Shown here piece by piece: positions 26,425 to 36,400 of a stretch of DNA of 57,893 nt; positions within the stretch are counted from its first letter, which is position 1; each line of letters opens with the position of its first letter. The notes under the pieces are model-generated. The model did no database searches. It saw only the letters and a program-made list of their open reading frames with translations, and had not been told where the DNA came from. The translations under genes and the position numbers were made by a program. This DNA comes from Actinobacteria bacterium OK074 (GTDB lineage Bacteria; Actinomycetota; Actinomycetes; Streptomycetales; Streptomycetaceae), in assembly GCA_001298575.1 (NCBI GenBank), contig LJCV01000267.1:1-57893 (forward strand). The letters run 5' to 3'.

Positions 26425-27571
26425 GGCGTCGGTTCCCCGATCGCCTGGGGTAGTCCTTGATGACGTCCGGGTCGCTGACGCGGGTGTAGACCTTCATCGA
26501 GTCCGGAGTCGCATGGCCCAGCCGGGTCATCAAGGTCAGCTCCCGCATCCCGCCCTCGAACATCCGCGTGGCATGGGTGTGCCGCAGGCTGTGGGGCGTC
26601 AGCCACGCGTCGCGCACTCCCGCCCGTGTCGCGGCCCGGGCGAACATCCGCACCATCCCGTCGTAACTCAGCGGCTCCGTACGGCGTTTGCCCCGGCCGC
26701 CGAGCAGAAAGACCCAGACGCTGTCGGTGTCGGTGGGCCGCTCGCGCAGCACGTAGTCGTTCAGCGCGGGCAGGGCGCGATCCTCCAGCAGATCGACGAC
26801 GCGGTCCCGGCGCGACTTCTGCTGCACCCCGCGCGGATGATCGTCCCGCTTGCGGACGATGATCCGACGCCTGCCGTAGGAGATGTCCTCCAGCCGCAGC
26901 CCGAGCACCTCGCCGGGCCGCAGTCCCCCTTCCCGCATCACCTCCAGCAGAGCCCGGTCACGGCGGGTGCGCAGGGCGGCCAGGAGAGCGGCGTAGACCT
27001 CGGCGGTCATGGGCCGCGGCATCGCCTCGACCGTCTTCACCCGCAACACCCGGCGCACCGGGCGCCGTTGAGAAGCGTTGGCCAGCGACGGCCGGTACCG
27101 CCCCGGAACCCGGGCCGCCGCCTGGTCGACGACCTTGACAATGGGGTTGTCCCGGCCCCCGTACTGCTCGCCGGCGATCAGGAACTCGTAGAACGAGGAC
27201 ACCGCCGCCATGATCCGGTTGCAGGTCTTCGCCGACAACACCCTGCCCGCACCGGTCGCGAGCCCCAGTTCCAGACGCTGGGCCCGGCGGGACGAGGAGA
27301 CCAGGCGCAGCCACTGCAGAAACTCCATGGCCCGCGAGGGCGTGAACTCCGAAGCCGTAAGCCCTGTTTCGGTGAGGAACAGGAACAGCTTCTGCAGGTC
27401 ATGCGCGTACGCCCGCACCGTGTTGGGCGAGTACGCGCGGACCGCGAGCAACCGCAGGAACTCGTTGACCTCGTTCACGGGCTCGCCAGACGCATCGACC
27501 AGACGCACCTGCGGCTGACCGGGCTTCGGATCCACCACCTTGATGACACGCACGACCGGAACCCTATGCAC
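26421..27571 (-). CDS. TnpA-like tyrosine recombinase, apparent late frameshift
   Basis: About 383 residues. The N-terminal SAM-like core-binding domain is at about 35-130 (SPNTVRAYAHDLQKLFLFL). The catalytic domain has REGGLRPGEVLGLRL with Arg, HSLRHTHATRM with His-x-x-Arg, and GHATPDSMKVYTRV with His and the nucleophilic Tyr. All catalytic residues are upstream of the defect. Near the GGGG at 26447-26450 one base seems missing: with it, the protein ends QAIGEPTP at a TGA that overlaps the TnpB-like GTG. Without it the frame wanders through the tnpB antiphase for 2 kb. GTG 27571 is the longest start; GTG 27553 has a better AGGG upstream. Confidence 0.85.
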
Positions 27572-27607
27572 AGCCAGCGGTACATACAGTCACTAGGAAG
27601 GGTGGAC

Positions 27608-27618
27608 TGTCCAGATAA
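27608..27618 (-). repeat. Right terminal inverted repeat of the element
   Basis: TGTCCAGATAA, matching the left end in inverse orientation. The methyltransferase coding sequence resumes immediately after it. Confidence 0.8.
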
Positions 27619-28359
27619 CACCGTCGCCTGGCCCGCAACACCCCGATGCCGGACCGCTGTTGAAGACACCCACGGCGAACCTGGGAACGAACGGCGGCTC
27701 CCAGCACCCGGCCAAACGCAAGGCCGGAGGCCACGGCCCGAACCTTGCGGACGAGGTCGAACACCTGCTGCCTACCCCGAAGGCCAGCGACGGCGCCAAG
27801 GGCTCACCGAACCAGCGCCACGGCGACGGCAGCCTCACCCTTGCCTCCACCGCCGCGGCACTCACGGACCGGAGCGTGCCGGGCGCGACGACCGCGGAGC
27901 AGCCCGACACCGGACGGAAGCCTCGGGACCCTGCCCCGGCCGAGGCGGTCGAGTGCCTCCTGCCCACCCCCACGTCCTCGGACGCGAACGGCGGCGCGGG
28001 CACGACCCCGAAACGCAAAGGCGGCATGAACCTGAGAACGGCCGTCACTCGCCTGCCGATGGGTGGGGCGCCTACCTGCCCGCCATCCGCAGATGGGAAC
28101 ACGTGACCCACCGCGCGGCACCCCTCCCCACCATGCCCGGCACCCGCCGCCTCTCCGCCGAACTGGTGGAGTGGATGATGGCGCTCCCCACCGGCTGGGT
28201 CACCCGGACCGACGGCCTCTCCCGGGCCGCCCAACTCCGACTCCTCGGCAACAGCGTCGTACCGCCCCAAGCCGCCCACGCCATCGGCCTCCTCCTCCCC
28301 GACGGCATCCCGTCGCACCGCCCCTCGCCGGAGCGCGAAACACCGTCGGAAGCCGAGTG

Positions 28360-28647
28360 GTGAACACCCGGCCGCAGCCCGATGCCGACGCTCAAGATCG
28401 CGGTCTTGACGACACGGCCGAGACGGAGCGTCCATGGTCGTCGGTCACCGAAAACCGGCTTCTGACCAGCGACGTTCCTCTAAAACGGCGCTCTCGGGAA
28501 CGGCCGTTGGAGGTGACCGTGCAGTACGTCGCGATCGACGGCAACGACGGCGAGGCACTCCAACAACGTCAGCTTGCCGCGATTCGCCGGGCTCTTGTCT
28601 GGCTGGCCTCTCACCCCGGGAGCGAAAGCGACGCAGCTACGGAGTGA
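28360..28647 (+). CDS. 95-residue hypothetical protein behind the methyltransferase
   Basis: GTG 28360 overlaps the cytosine methyltransferase stop (GTGA), so translation is likely coupled. The protein is small and acidic, with a basic patch (SDVPLKRRSRERPLEV) and a helical end (RQLAAIRRALVWLASH). I do not recognise it. Its coupling suggests an accessory of the modification genes, perhaps a regulator or Vsr-like helper, but nothing in the sequence shows either. Confidence 0.6.
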   Translation: MNTRPQPDADAQDRGLDDTAETERPWSSVTENRLLTSDVPLKRRSRERPLEVTVQYVAIDGNDGEALQQRQLAAIRRALVWLASHPGSESDAATE

Positions 28648-28690
28648 CGGCGGCCTGGCGGCGGCCGGCGGCAGAAAGGTGTGAGCTGGT

Positions 28691-30586
28691 TTGTCCACAG
28701 ACACAGCACCGGTCCTCGCTCTTGCTCCCTCCTCTCCCGGAACGCCGTGGTCATTCATAGCGCTTGACCAGCCGGCGCCACAGAACACGGTGCCGGTCGC
28801 CTGGCTGGGCCGCACATCGACCGAGGACACCCAGGACCCGACGCTCTCCCTGCCCCGCCAACTGCGCAACGCCCGCGCGGCTCTTCCTCCGGGCTGGGTG
28901 ATCGTCGCCCACTTCTACGACGTCGAGTCCGGCCGCAAGGATCTCGACGCCCGCGGCCACAGCCGCGCCCACGAACGCTTCAACATCTCCATCCCCCGAG
29001 ACGGCGGCATCGCCGACCTTCTCGAAGAGGCCAAGGCCCCGGACCGGCGTTTCGCCGCCGTGATCTGCGAGTCCATCGAACGTGTCGCCCGCCGTACCTA
29101 CTTCGGTACCAAGATCGAGTACCAGTTGGAGCAGAGCGGCGTCGCGCTGTGTGCGGCGGACGAGCCGATCCTTACCGACGCCCGGGCCAAACGTGCCACC
29201 CCGACCCTCACCCGCCGCGTCAAACAGGCCGTCTCGGAGTGGTACGTCCTGCAGATGCTGGAGCTGTCCTGGGACGGCTTCATCCAGCACATCGAACAGG
29301 GCTGGAACATCGGCAAGCCGCCCTACGGCTACGTTGCCGAACGCGTCCCCCACCCGGTGCCCGCCAAACGCGAGCAAGGGCTGACCAAGCACCGCCTCCG
29401 ACCCGACCCCGCGTGCGCGCACGTCGTCACCGAGATCTTCCGGATGCGCGTGCTGTTCAGGTTCAGCTACGCCCGGATCGCCGCGGAGCTGAACAAAGAC
29501 CTGCTCACATACCCGCCGCCTCGGCCGAACCGCGCCGACACCGCCAAACGCCGCTGGACCGCCTCCGCGGTCCGCTCCATCCTGGAGAACCCCAAGTACA
29601 CCGGCTATCAGGTGTGGAACCGCAAGGCCCGCAAGAAACGGGGCAACCGCGCGAATCCCGTCAGTGAGTGGGTCTGGTCGCCCCGGCCCACTCATGAGCC
29701 CCTCGTCACCCCGGAGTTGTTCGATGCGGCCTGGCCCGCTGCCTCCGCACATCCCGGCATCCGTAAGGAGCGTGCGGCCCGTGCCGACGCGGCTTCCGCC
29801 GACCGCTTCTATGTCCTGCGCTCCTACCTCGTCTGCGCGCTGTGCGACCACCGGATGTACGGCAAGGACAGCAAGGGGCGCTCGTACTACGCCTGCCAGC
29901 CCAAGAAGGACCAGCACCAGGACTCCGACTGGTACGCGTCCCACCCCAAGGCGATCTGGATCAGCGAGCGCGCCATGCTCGAAGCCATCCACACGTTCTT
30001 CGAAGACCGCGTCTTCGGCCCTGAACGTCGTCAACTCCTCGAAGCAGCCCTGACCGAGACCGCGACGGCGGCCACCGGTCCCGACCGGTCGGCCGACATC
30101 CAGCGCCTCCAGGCCGAGGCGGACAGCCTCGCCCGCCGCAAGGAACTGCTCCTCGACCAATTGGCTTCCCCGGACGGAGACGACGGCGATCCCGAGACGG
30201 CCGCCGAGTTCCGAAGAGGCATCCGGAAACGCTTCGACGCCATGGAGCACGAACGCCGAGCGGTTCTCGCCCAACTGGAGACCCTCCGTACGGAAACCGC
30301 TCCGGCCGGGCCCGGTGACCTCGATCTCATCGAAGCGATCCCACAGCTCAGCTTCCGGTTCGCGCACCTCCCCGACACGCTGAAACGGGAAGTCTTCGAC
30401 GCCTTCCGGCTACGCGTCCGATACGACGGCCGCGACCGCGGCGTCCAACTGCAAGCCACCATCATGGGCGCCGTCGCCCCCGAGCTGGCCCGCATCGGGG
30501 AACGGGCCGGTACGGCCGCACGGGCTGTTGACCAGCCCATAGGAGAGCGCCCCCGGCAGGACTCGAACCTGCGGCCAAGCGCTTAG
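28691..30586 (+). CDS. Large serine recombinase (integrase)
   Basis: A 631-residue serine integrase. The resolvase-type catalytic domain has the nucleophile Ser43 in WLGRTSTED and the conserved Arg patch ICESIERVARR. A recombinase domain follows (FRFSYARIAAELNKD, then WTASAVRSILENPKYTG). A zinc ribbon has CALCDHRMYG and YYACQ, and a coiled coil lies at about 470-545. This is the full layout of element integrases. TTG 28691 follows AAAGGTG. The last residues (GERPRQDSNLRPSA) are read through the 47-bp attachment repeat, so the native C-terminus may have been changed when the island to the right inserted. It is the probable integrase of the element to the left, which is inference. Confidence 0.9.
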   Translation: MSTDTAPVLALAPSSPGTPWSFIALDQPAPQNTVPVAWLGRTSTEDTQDPTLSLPRQLRNARAALPPGWVIVAHFYDVESGRKDLDARGHSRAHERFNISIPRDGGIADLLEEAKAPDRRFAAVICESIERVARRTYFGTKIEYQLEQSGVALCAADEPILTDARAKRATPTLTRRVKQAVSEWYVLQMLELSWDGFIQHIEQGWNIGKPPYGYVAERVPHPVPAKREQGLTKHRLRPDPACAHVVTEIFRMRVLFRFSYARIAAELNKDLLTYPPPRPNRADTAKRRWTASAVRSILENPKYTGYQVWNRKARKKRGNRANPVSEWVWSPRPTHEPLVTPELFDAAWPAASAHPGIRKERAARADAASADRFYVLRSYLVCALCDHRMYGKDSKGRSYYACQPKKDQHQDSDWYASHPKAIWISERAMLEAIHTFFEDRVFGPERRQLLEAALTETATAATGPDRSADIQRLQAEADSLARRKELLLDQLASPDGDDGDPETAAEFRRGIRKRFDAMEHERRAVLAQLETLRTETAPAGPGDLDLIEAIPQLSFRFAHLPDTLKREVFDAFRLRVRYDGRDRGVQLQATIMGAVAPELARIGERAGTAARAVDQPIGERPRQDSNLRPSA

Positions 30587-30591
30587 AAGGC
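30545..30591 (-). repeat. Left attachment-site repeat (47 bp)
   Basis: Identical to 55425-55471. It holds the T-arm, variable region and anticodon arm of tRNA-Arg but no tRNA 5' half. Just past the identity (30592-30625) a weak echo remains (CTCTATCCATCTGAC against CTCTATCCACTGAG). The serine recombinase ends within this repeat. Confidence 0.92.
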
Positions 30592-30663
30592 ACCCAGTCT
30601 AACCGTACCTCTATCCATCTGACCTGCACTTTTGTGGCGTAGTGACGCGTCGTCAGCTGTTTT

Positions 30664-30682
30664 GGGGGACGCATGTGGGACG
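30664..30682 (+). repeat. Candidate integrase arm-type site, left end
   Basis: GGGGGACGCATGTGGGACG; the same 19 bases with one change occur at 55294-55312 just inside the right end. Paired motifs inside both ends of a tyrosine-integrase element suggest accessory binding sites. Confidence 0.45.
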
Positions 30683-30852
30683 AACTTGCTCGGTCACGCT
30701 GACTGATCGGGCCGGAGGTGAGGCGTCGGCGGGCGGGGCTCCAGGGGACGCCCGCTGCTGGTGGGACCATGGAGGTAGAGCTTGTAGGAGCCCGGATGTA
30801 TTGGCCCTCGTGAGGCGGGCGCCGTAGGCAGGGCCGGATCGAGGTGTAGACG

Positions 30853-32238
30853 ATGGACGCCACTTTCGACGTCAAGGTCTGGCAGATCGAGATAGGATCC
30901 GGGCGCCTTCGCGAGTCCTATGGGGTGCGCTGGTCTGTCGCCGGAAAGCGTCATCGCAAGTCGTTCCAGACATTCGCGCTGGCCGACGGTTTCCGAGCAG
31001 AGCTGGTGACCGCGACGCACGTCGGCGAGCCGTTCAACATATCGACTGGCTTGCCGGAGAGGCATCAGCCGAGAGCTTCCTCGGTTGGGTGGTACGACTT
31101 CGCTGTCCAGTTCACAGACGCTCAGTGGTGGCGAGTGTCGGCGAATCACCGGAAGAACACTGCTCGCACGTTGATGATCGTCACCACCGCGCTGATGGAC
31201 CGGGATCCACCCGGCGTCCCTCCTCGTCGCGTCCGTACGGCGCTGAGCAATTGGGCTTTCAACACCAACCGTCGTGGCGGTGCGCCGGAGGACATCGTCG
31301 CGGTACTCGGTTGGGTGCGACGGCACACTCCGACCATGGACGCCTGGATCGATCCGCTCGTGGTGCAGGACGTGCAGTTGGTGCTGGGAACGCTGCTTGA
31401 CGGCAGACGAGCGGCGGCCTCATCCGTGAAACGGCATCGGCGGGTTCTGCATCTGGTGATGAGGTATGCGATCGCGCGTGGGATTCTGCTGTCGGACCCG
31501 GTCCCCGAGGGGCGGAATCTCACTCCGCATGCGGCCAGTGCGATCGACCGACGCCGCCTGCTCAATGCGCAGCAGGCGGCGCAGCTCCTCGACTGGATAC
31601 GCGATCGACCACGAGGCGGGCGAAGGCTGCATGCGTTCTTCGCCACGCTGTACTTCACGGGGGTGCGGCCGGAGGAGGCTGTCGCGCTGCGCGTCTCGGA
31701 CATTGTCGTGCCGGGCTCGGTGAGGAGTCAGTGGGCCGAGATCGTGGTGCATGCTGCCGAGCCTGAGATCGGGCGTACGTGGACCGACAGCGGAACTCGG
31801 CACGATCAGCGGCATCTGAAAGGGAGAGCCGAGGGCGAAACGCGTATAGTTCCGTGCCCTCCCGTTCTCTTCCGCATTCTGCGGGCGCGCATTCGGGACG
31901 CGGGCCTCCTCCCCGGCGACCGTCTCTTCCCCGGTGAGCATGGCGGAGTTCTCGCGGGCTCCGTCTACCGTCGTGCTTGGGACCACGCCTGCAGTGCCGT
32001 GCTGCCACCGCACGTATGCGCATCGCCGATGGGACGGCGCGTCTACGACCTTCGGCACGGCTGCCTGACAATGTGGCTGAACAATGGTGTCCCGCCTGCT
32101 CAGGTGGCCGAGTGGGCCGGCACCAGTGTGGCCATGCTGTTCGCCACGTATGCGCAGTGCATCAGTGGGCAGGACGAGGATCTGCGGAAGCGGCTCGACC
32201 AGGTGCACGACGCCGTGATCAGTTCAATGGCAGCGTGA
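30853..32238 (+). CDS. Tyrosine integrase of the defence island
   Basis: A 461-residue site-specific recombinase. The N-terminal part includes an arm-binding-like segment (GVRWSVAGKRHRKSFQTF), and a core-binding domain is at about 95-235. The catalytic domain from about 235 has TGVRPEEAVALRV with the first Arg, YDLRHGCLTMWL with the His/Arg box, and the nucleophilic Tyr in MLFATYAQCI (about residue 433). The ATG is 261 bases from the left attachment repeat, and the gene points into the island. It should insert the island at the tRNA 3' end. No excisionase gene was recognised near it. It is convergent with jetD, 27 bases apart. Confidence 0.9.
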   Translation: MDATFDVKVWQIEIGSGRLRESYGVRWSVAGKRHRKSFQTFALADGFRAELVTATHVGEPFNISTGLPERHQPRASSVGWYDFAVQFTDAQWWRVSANHRKNTARTLMIVTTALMDRDPPGVPPRRVRTALSNWAFNTNRRGGAPEDIVAVLGWVRRHTPTMDAWIDPLVVQDVQLVLGTLLDGRRAAASSVKRHRRVLHLVMRYAIARGILLSDPVPEGRNLTPHAASAIDRRRLLNAQQAAQLLDWIRDRPRGGRRLHAFFATLYFTGVRPEEAVALRVSDIVVPGSVRSQWAEIVVHAAEPEIGRTWTDSGTRHDQRHLKGRAEGETRIVPCPPVLFRILRARIRDAGLLPGDRLFPGEHGGVLAGSVYRRAWDHACSAVLPPHVCASPMGRRVYDLRHGCLTMWLNNGVPPAQVAEWAGTSVAMLFATYAQCISGQDEDLRKRLDQVHDAVISSMAA

Positions 32239-32265
32239 CGATGCCCGCGGCACGCAAGTGTGTGT

Positions 32266-33447
32266 CTATTTCTCCGACAGGGCCGATTCGAGTGCGGAGA
32301 AGTGGATCCGCTCCTGCTCCAGCCGAATGAAGTGCCCGAATTCGTCGTCCACCAGGCTTCGATAGAGGTCTGCCTCGTCGACCGAGAGCAGTTCGAGGTG
32401 CTCATGCGTGGGAACGGTCTCGCGGGCCCAGTGATCGCGGTGGGCGGTGAGCGTGGAGCGGTCCATCAGCATCGACTCCGTGTGAGGGAAGTGGTTCCGC
32501 AGGCGATTGAGGATCGCGAAGCCGTGGGTGTCTAGATCGCCCCAGTAGATGACTCGCATGTTGTGGAGCCAGGGAAGCGATGCGAGTTGTGTGACGGCGT
32601 AGCCCCCACCGTGGACGACAACGCTGCCGGATACGGATGGGAACGCAAGGTACGTAGTCTCGTTCTCGACTACGTAGACGTTCGTGATCCCACGAGGTGC
32701 TTCAGTGAATTCTTCCGCTCGTACGGTGAGTTCACTAAAACCGCACAGTCGCGATTCGCCGTCGAGGATGCGGAAGCGAATATACGTGGGCTTCCTCAGG
32801 AATCGGAAACGTTCCGTGAAGTTTGCCCGCTGAACGGTGGAGTTGATGCGTTCGGGCGGAAGGCTGATGTCCAGGAGTGTGCTTAGAACAGCGCGATGAC
32901 GTTCGATGAATTTGGTGTCCACGCCGGGTACATCGATCTGCCGTACGTGGAGGGCCGGTCCGCGATAGTCGGTGATCCAGCCGACGGTTGCTTGGATGCG
33001 CGGCCACTCCGAGGAGAGGGCCAACACCTTCAGCGGGTTGGCGCTCATCCACGTCAGGAGCTGGGGCGCTGTTCTTGCCGCGGAATCTATGAGGGCTCGG
33101 TATTGGTTGACGTCTTCCTCGACGCCGAGGAGTTCCCAAAGGTGCTCCGGGCGGTCGATCCATGCCTGGTGTGGGATGTTGTTGGTACCGGCGATGCGGC
33201 CCCCCAAACGGCGATATGCGACTCGTAGAGGCCCGGCGTCGGTAGCCCATGACCGGCTCCAGGCGAGCACGGCGGTGAAGTCGCTGGTGATGTCGCCGGG
33301 CTTGGGCCCAGTCAGGGGAATGCAGAAGGGTTCCCAGGGGGTCTGCTCGGCAAGTGCCGTGAGGTAGGTGCCTTTGTCCCATCTTTTGCGCAAGCGAGTG
33401 ATGACGTCGTCGGGGGCGGTCCAGTGTTGTTGGGGGCGTGTTGCCAT
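32266..33447 (-). CDS. jetD: Wadjet JetD nuclease (DUF3322/DUF2220)
   Basis: A 393-residue protein. The N-terminal DUF3322-like part (about 10-180) is followed by a TOPRIM-like C-terminal domain (about 215-390). The acidic pair in VIYWGDLDTHGFAIL is the metal-binding centre. In Wadjet, JetD is the nuclease that cuts DNA once the SMC-like complex has loaded on it. It is the last gene of the operon; its ATG is one base after the jetC stop. The length is normal. The active-site acids are present, so it is likely functional. Confidence 0.93.
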   Translation of the reverse strand: MATRPQQHWTAPDDVITRLRKRWDKGTYLTALAEQTPWEPFCIPLTGPKPGDITSDFTAVLAWSRSWATDAGPLRVAYRRLGGRIAGTNNIPHQAWIDRPEHLWELLGVEEDVNQYRALIDSAARTAPQLLTWMSANPLKVLALSSEWPRIQATVGWITDYRGPALHVRQIDVPGVDTKFIERHRAVLSTLLDISLPPERINSTVQRANFTERFRFLRKPTYIRFRILDGESRLCGFSELTVRAEEFTEAPRGITNVYVVENETTYLAFPSVSGSVVVHGGGYAVTQLASLPWLHNMRVIYWGDLDTHGFAILNRLRNHFPHTESMLMDRSTLTAHRDHWARETVPTHEHLELLSVDEADLYRSLVDDEFGHFIRLEQERIHFSALESALSEK

Positions 33448-33448
33448 C

Positions 33449-36400
33449 TCACGCCCTCCGACCGGCGGTCGTCTTCAGGGCGGACAGGGTGTGGGCAGCA
33501 CGCTCCTGTCGGTACTGGGTGATGGTCAGGTTCCGTAGGCGCGAGTCGCAGTCGTTCGGGTTCTCGACGAAGCCCACGGCGGAGACGTACGGCTCGATGA
33601 CGTGGATCTTCTGGAGCGGGGTAACGATGAGGAGCTGCAGACCGAGCCGTTGGAAGAGGCCCAGGGCGAAGCGCGCGGACTCTTCCGAACCGCGGCCGAA
33701 GGCTTCGTCGATGACGACGAACCTGAATGTCTTGGACCGGGTGGCGTCCGGGTCCAGCTTGAACTGGTAGGCGAGGGACGCGGCCAGGATGGTGTAGGCC
33801 AGCTTCTCCTTCTGGCCGCCGGACTTGCCGCCGGAGTCGGAGTAGACCTCGTACTCCGCGTCGTCCTCGCGGCGCCGTTCACTGGCGCTGAAGACGAACC
33901 AGTTACGGACGTCGGTCACGCGCTTCGTCCACGCCCGGTCGGCGTCTGTGTGTCCTTCGCGCCCCTTGAAGCGTTCGATGAGGCGCCGTACCTGGTGGAA
34001 TTTCTCTTCCGAGTAGACGTCGGACTGGCCCTCTGACACGACGCCGTCGGTGCAGGCGCGCAGTTCCGTGATGAAGTCGCGGACGTCGATGTTGGGGGTC
34101 CGGTCGGTCTTGAGCGTGATGTAGCGGCCGGGGTTGTAGTCGATGTCGGCCAGCGAGTTGTTGATAGTGGTCACTCGGTCGTGGATCTGCTCGGCTTGTC
34201 CGGCCAGCTGTGCGTGGAAGCCTGCGATATCACGGATGACGTTGGTTTCCAGATAGGTCTTGAACTGTTCCTGGAAGCGGGGCAAGTCGTCGGCGACGAG
34301 GCGCTGGTGCAGTTCTCGGTAGCCGCGCGCGGAGGCGACCGAGTCGTCCAGTTCGTTGGTCTCGACTTGGTGGTCGCGGCGGAATGCGCCCATGCGGGAT
34401 GCGATGGACTGGCCGAGGCGGTTCTGCCGCTGGGCCCAGCGCTCCTTCGCCGCGCTGAGGTCGTCCCCAAGACGCTTCTCGGCGGTGGCGCATGCGTCCA
34501 CGGTGGCGCAGGACAGACGGGCTTGTGCGAGACGCTCTGCCAACGAGGCGAAATGCGTAGAGGCTGTGTTGGACTCGGACGAGTCCAGCAGACTGAGTGC
34601 TGTGCCCAGTCGGCGGATGGTGTCCTCCACATCCCTGTTCAGGCGGCCGATGGAACGGACCGCGGCGTCCCGTGCGTGTTCGGCCTCCTCGATCTCTTTG
34701 GCACAGGCGTCGATGCGCTGGGAGAGATCGTCCAGCTCCGCCGAACTCTTCTCAAGGAGTCTCTTTTCTGCCTCCAGTTGGCCCAACCGGTTGACGGCAC
34801 CCTGCCAGTCGATGTCGGCGTAGTCCGTGGTCTGTTGGAGCTGCGCCAGCGTTTCACCTCGGGCGATGTGTTTGGCCTGGGTGGTTGTCAGGACCTTCTT
34901 GGTGCCGGCGGTCTGCTGTTGCTCGCGTTGTACTGTGGCGGCCTGCTCGATCAGGGCGTCGATCTTCGCCTGGTTGCTCCAACCAAGTACGTAAGTGCTG
35001 CGGTCGTCGATACGAGTGGTGTCGTTCTTCTCGTGACGGCCACGTACCCCCTTGATCAACCCCTGCCGGGTGATGGCCAGATCAGCTTGCTTGAAGGCGG
35101 CCATGGTCTCGGCGCACTCATATCCGGCCCGTCGGTCCAGTTCGCCAAGCAGCCAGTGAGCGAAGGGGGAGTCGGACTTGATCTCGAGCTTGGCCGACAG
35201 CAGGGGCGCAGTGGTGTGCGCTGGGCGCCTGGCCGCGGAGGAGGTGGGGACGCGGAAGTACACCAGACGGGCGCGGAGGTGGTGGTCGTTGATCCAGTCG
35301 GACACGACAGAGTACCGGTTGACGGGAACGAGCATGGACAGGGCGAAGCCATGCAGCAGCCGCTCGGCGGCACCGGCCCATTCCTGCTCGTCCTCGCGTA
35401 CCTGGACCAGTTCGCCGGCGAACGGCAACTCGGCCTCGTCGATACCGAGCTCCTGGCACAGGCGGGACCGCAGATCGAGCTGCTTCCTGGGGATGTTGCC
35501 CCGCCTGGAACGGAGACTGACCAGCTCGGAGTTGAGCTCGTCCGCAGCACGCCGCAGACGGTCCACCTCCACCGCGATGTCGGCGAGTTCGTCCTGGCTC
35601 TGCTGTTGTGCGGTATGGGTGGCGTCCCTGGCGGACGCGATCTCGGCACGGCGCACACTGAAGAGTTGGGCACTGTCCACGGGGTCGAGACCGACCTGTC
35701 CCAGGAACTGCGCGTACGTGTCAGCTCTGCCACGACGGACATCGCGCAGCCGGGCTCCTTCCGCGATCTGCCGTTCCAGCTCGCCCAGCCGCTCGCCGCC
35801 GAGACCCGCTCGCCGCAGCTCCAGGGTTTGTTGTTGCTGCCGTAGGTCGTTCGTGCGCTCCTTGGCCTCGCGTTCCTCACGTTGTTTGTCCAGCAGGGTC
35901 TTCTCGAGTGTTGCGCGTTCCGTCTCCAGCAGGGTGGAGGTCCGGTGGGCGAAGAAGTACGGCAGGGCCGACTGCTGGGCGGCGGCGTCGGCCATGCGCC
36001 GGCCGAGCTCGTCGTGCTGGTCGCAGTCGGCGAGTAGCGGTGTGAGGGCTTCGATCTGCGCGCGGGCTCGCTGAACCGCGTCGTAGGTGCTGGTCAGCGC
36101 GTCGAAGTGGGACACGATGGTGTCGGTGAGTGCGGCGGCGTCGAACGGCTCGAGCATGTGGGTGCGGACGAATTCGTCCAGGCTGCCCACCGACTTCATG
36201 GACACGGTCTGGTGGAAGAGGTCCAGGGCCTGCTCGGATTCGATGCCCATCCGACGGCGGAAGTCTTTGCTGTAGGTGGGGAAGGACGGGTGCACCCGCA
36301 CGCCGCTGGCGGTCAGTCGCTTCTTCAGCGCGCGCACGTCGGTGCCGAAATCGGCGAAGTCCTCGGTGACGGAGAGGGCGCGGTCCGCGGTGAGGAAGAG

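Larger units (their letters stand above)
23592..27618. mobile_element. 4.03-kb two-tyrosine-recombinase element inserted in the methyltransferase gene
   Basis: Bounded by TTATCTGGACA at 23592-23602 and its inverse TGTCCAGATAA at 27608-27618, with a C on each side. It encodes a TnpA-like recombinase, a larger TnpB-like recombinase (both leftward, overlapping GTGA) and a DUF6000 protein. The recombinase pair resembles Tn554-type transposons, but those are described as lacking inverted ends, so this may be a related lineage. The interrupted host gene sets the boundaries to within one base. Confidence 0.85.
23026..28363 (+). pseudogene. C5-cytosine DNA methyltransferase split by a mobile element
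   Basis: The 5' part (GTG 23026 to 23591) encodes a cytosine-C5 methyltransferase front end: SAM motif LFSGVGGLDLG, catalytic GFPCQDLS with Cys77, ENVRGL, and HRRERVFLA. Coding stops making sense at 23592 and resumes at 27619 with LLKTPTANLG and DEVEHLLPTPKASDG, ending with the C-terminal motif RLLGNSVVPPQA. Removing 23592-27618 and one of the two flanking C bases restores one frame across the junction. A second lesion near 28056 needs one more C to connect RTAVTRLP to DGWGAYLPAI. As read, no active enzyme is made. The 3' stop overlaps the next GTG (GTGA). Confidence 0.88.

Noticed and set aside
24488..27571. One 1027-residue leftward frame that would fuse the TnpA-like protein to a long extra domain
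   Set aside because: After 26450 it reads low-complexity Arg/Pro/Ala sequence in antiphase to the real tnpB; a single missing base explains it better than a fusion.
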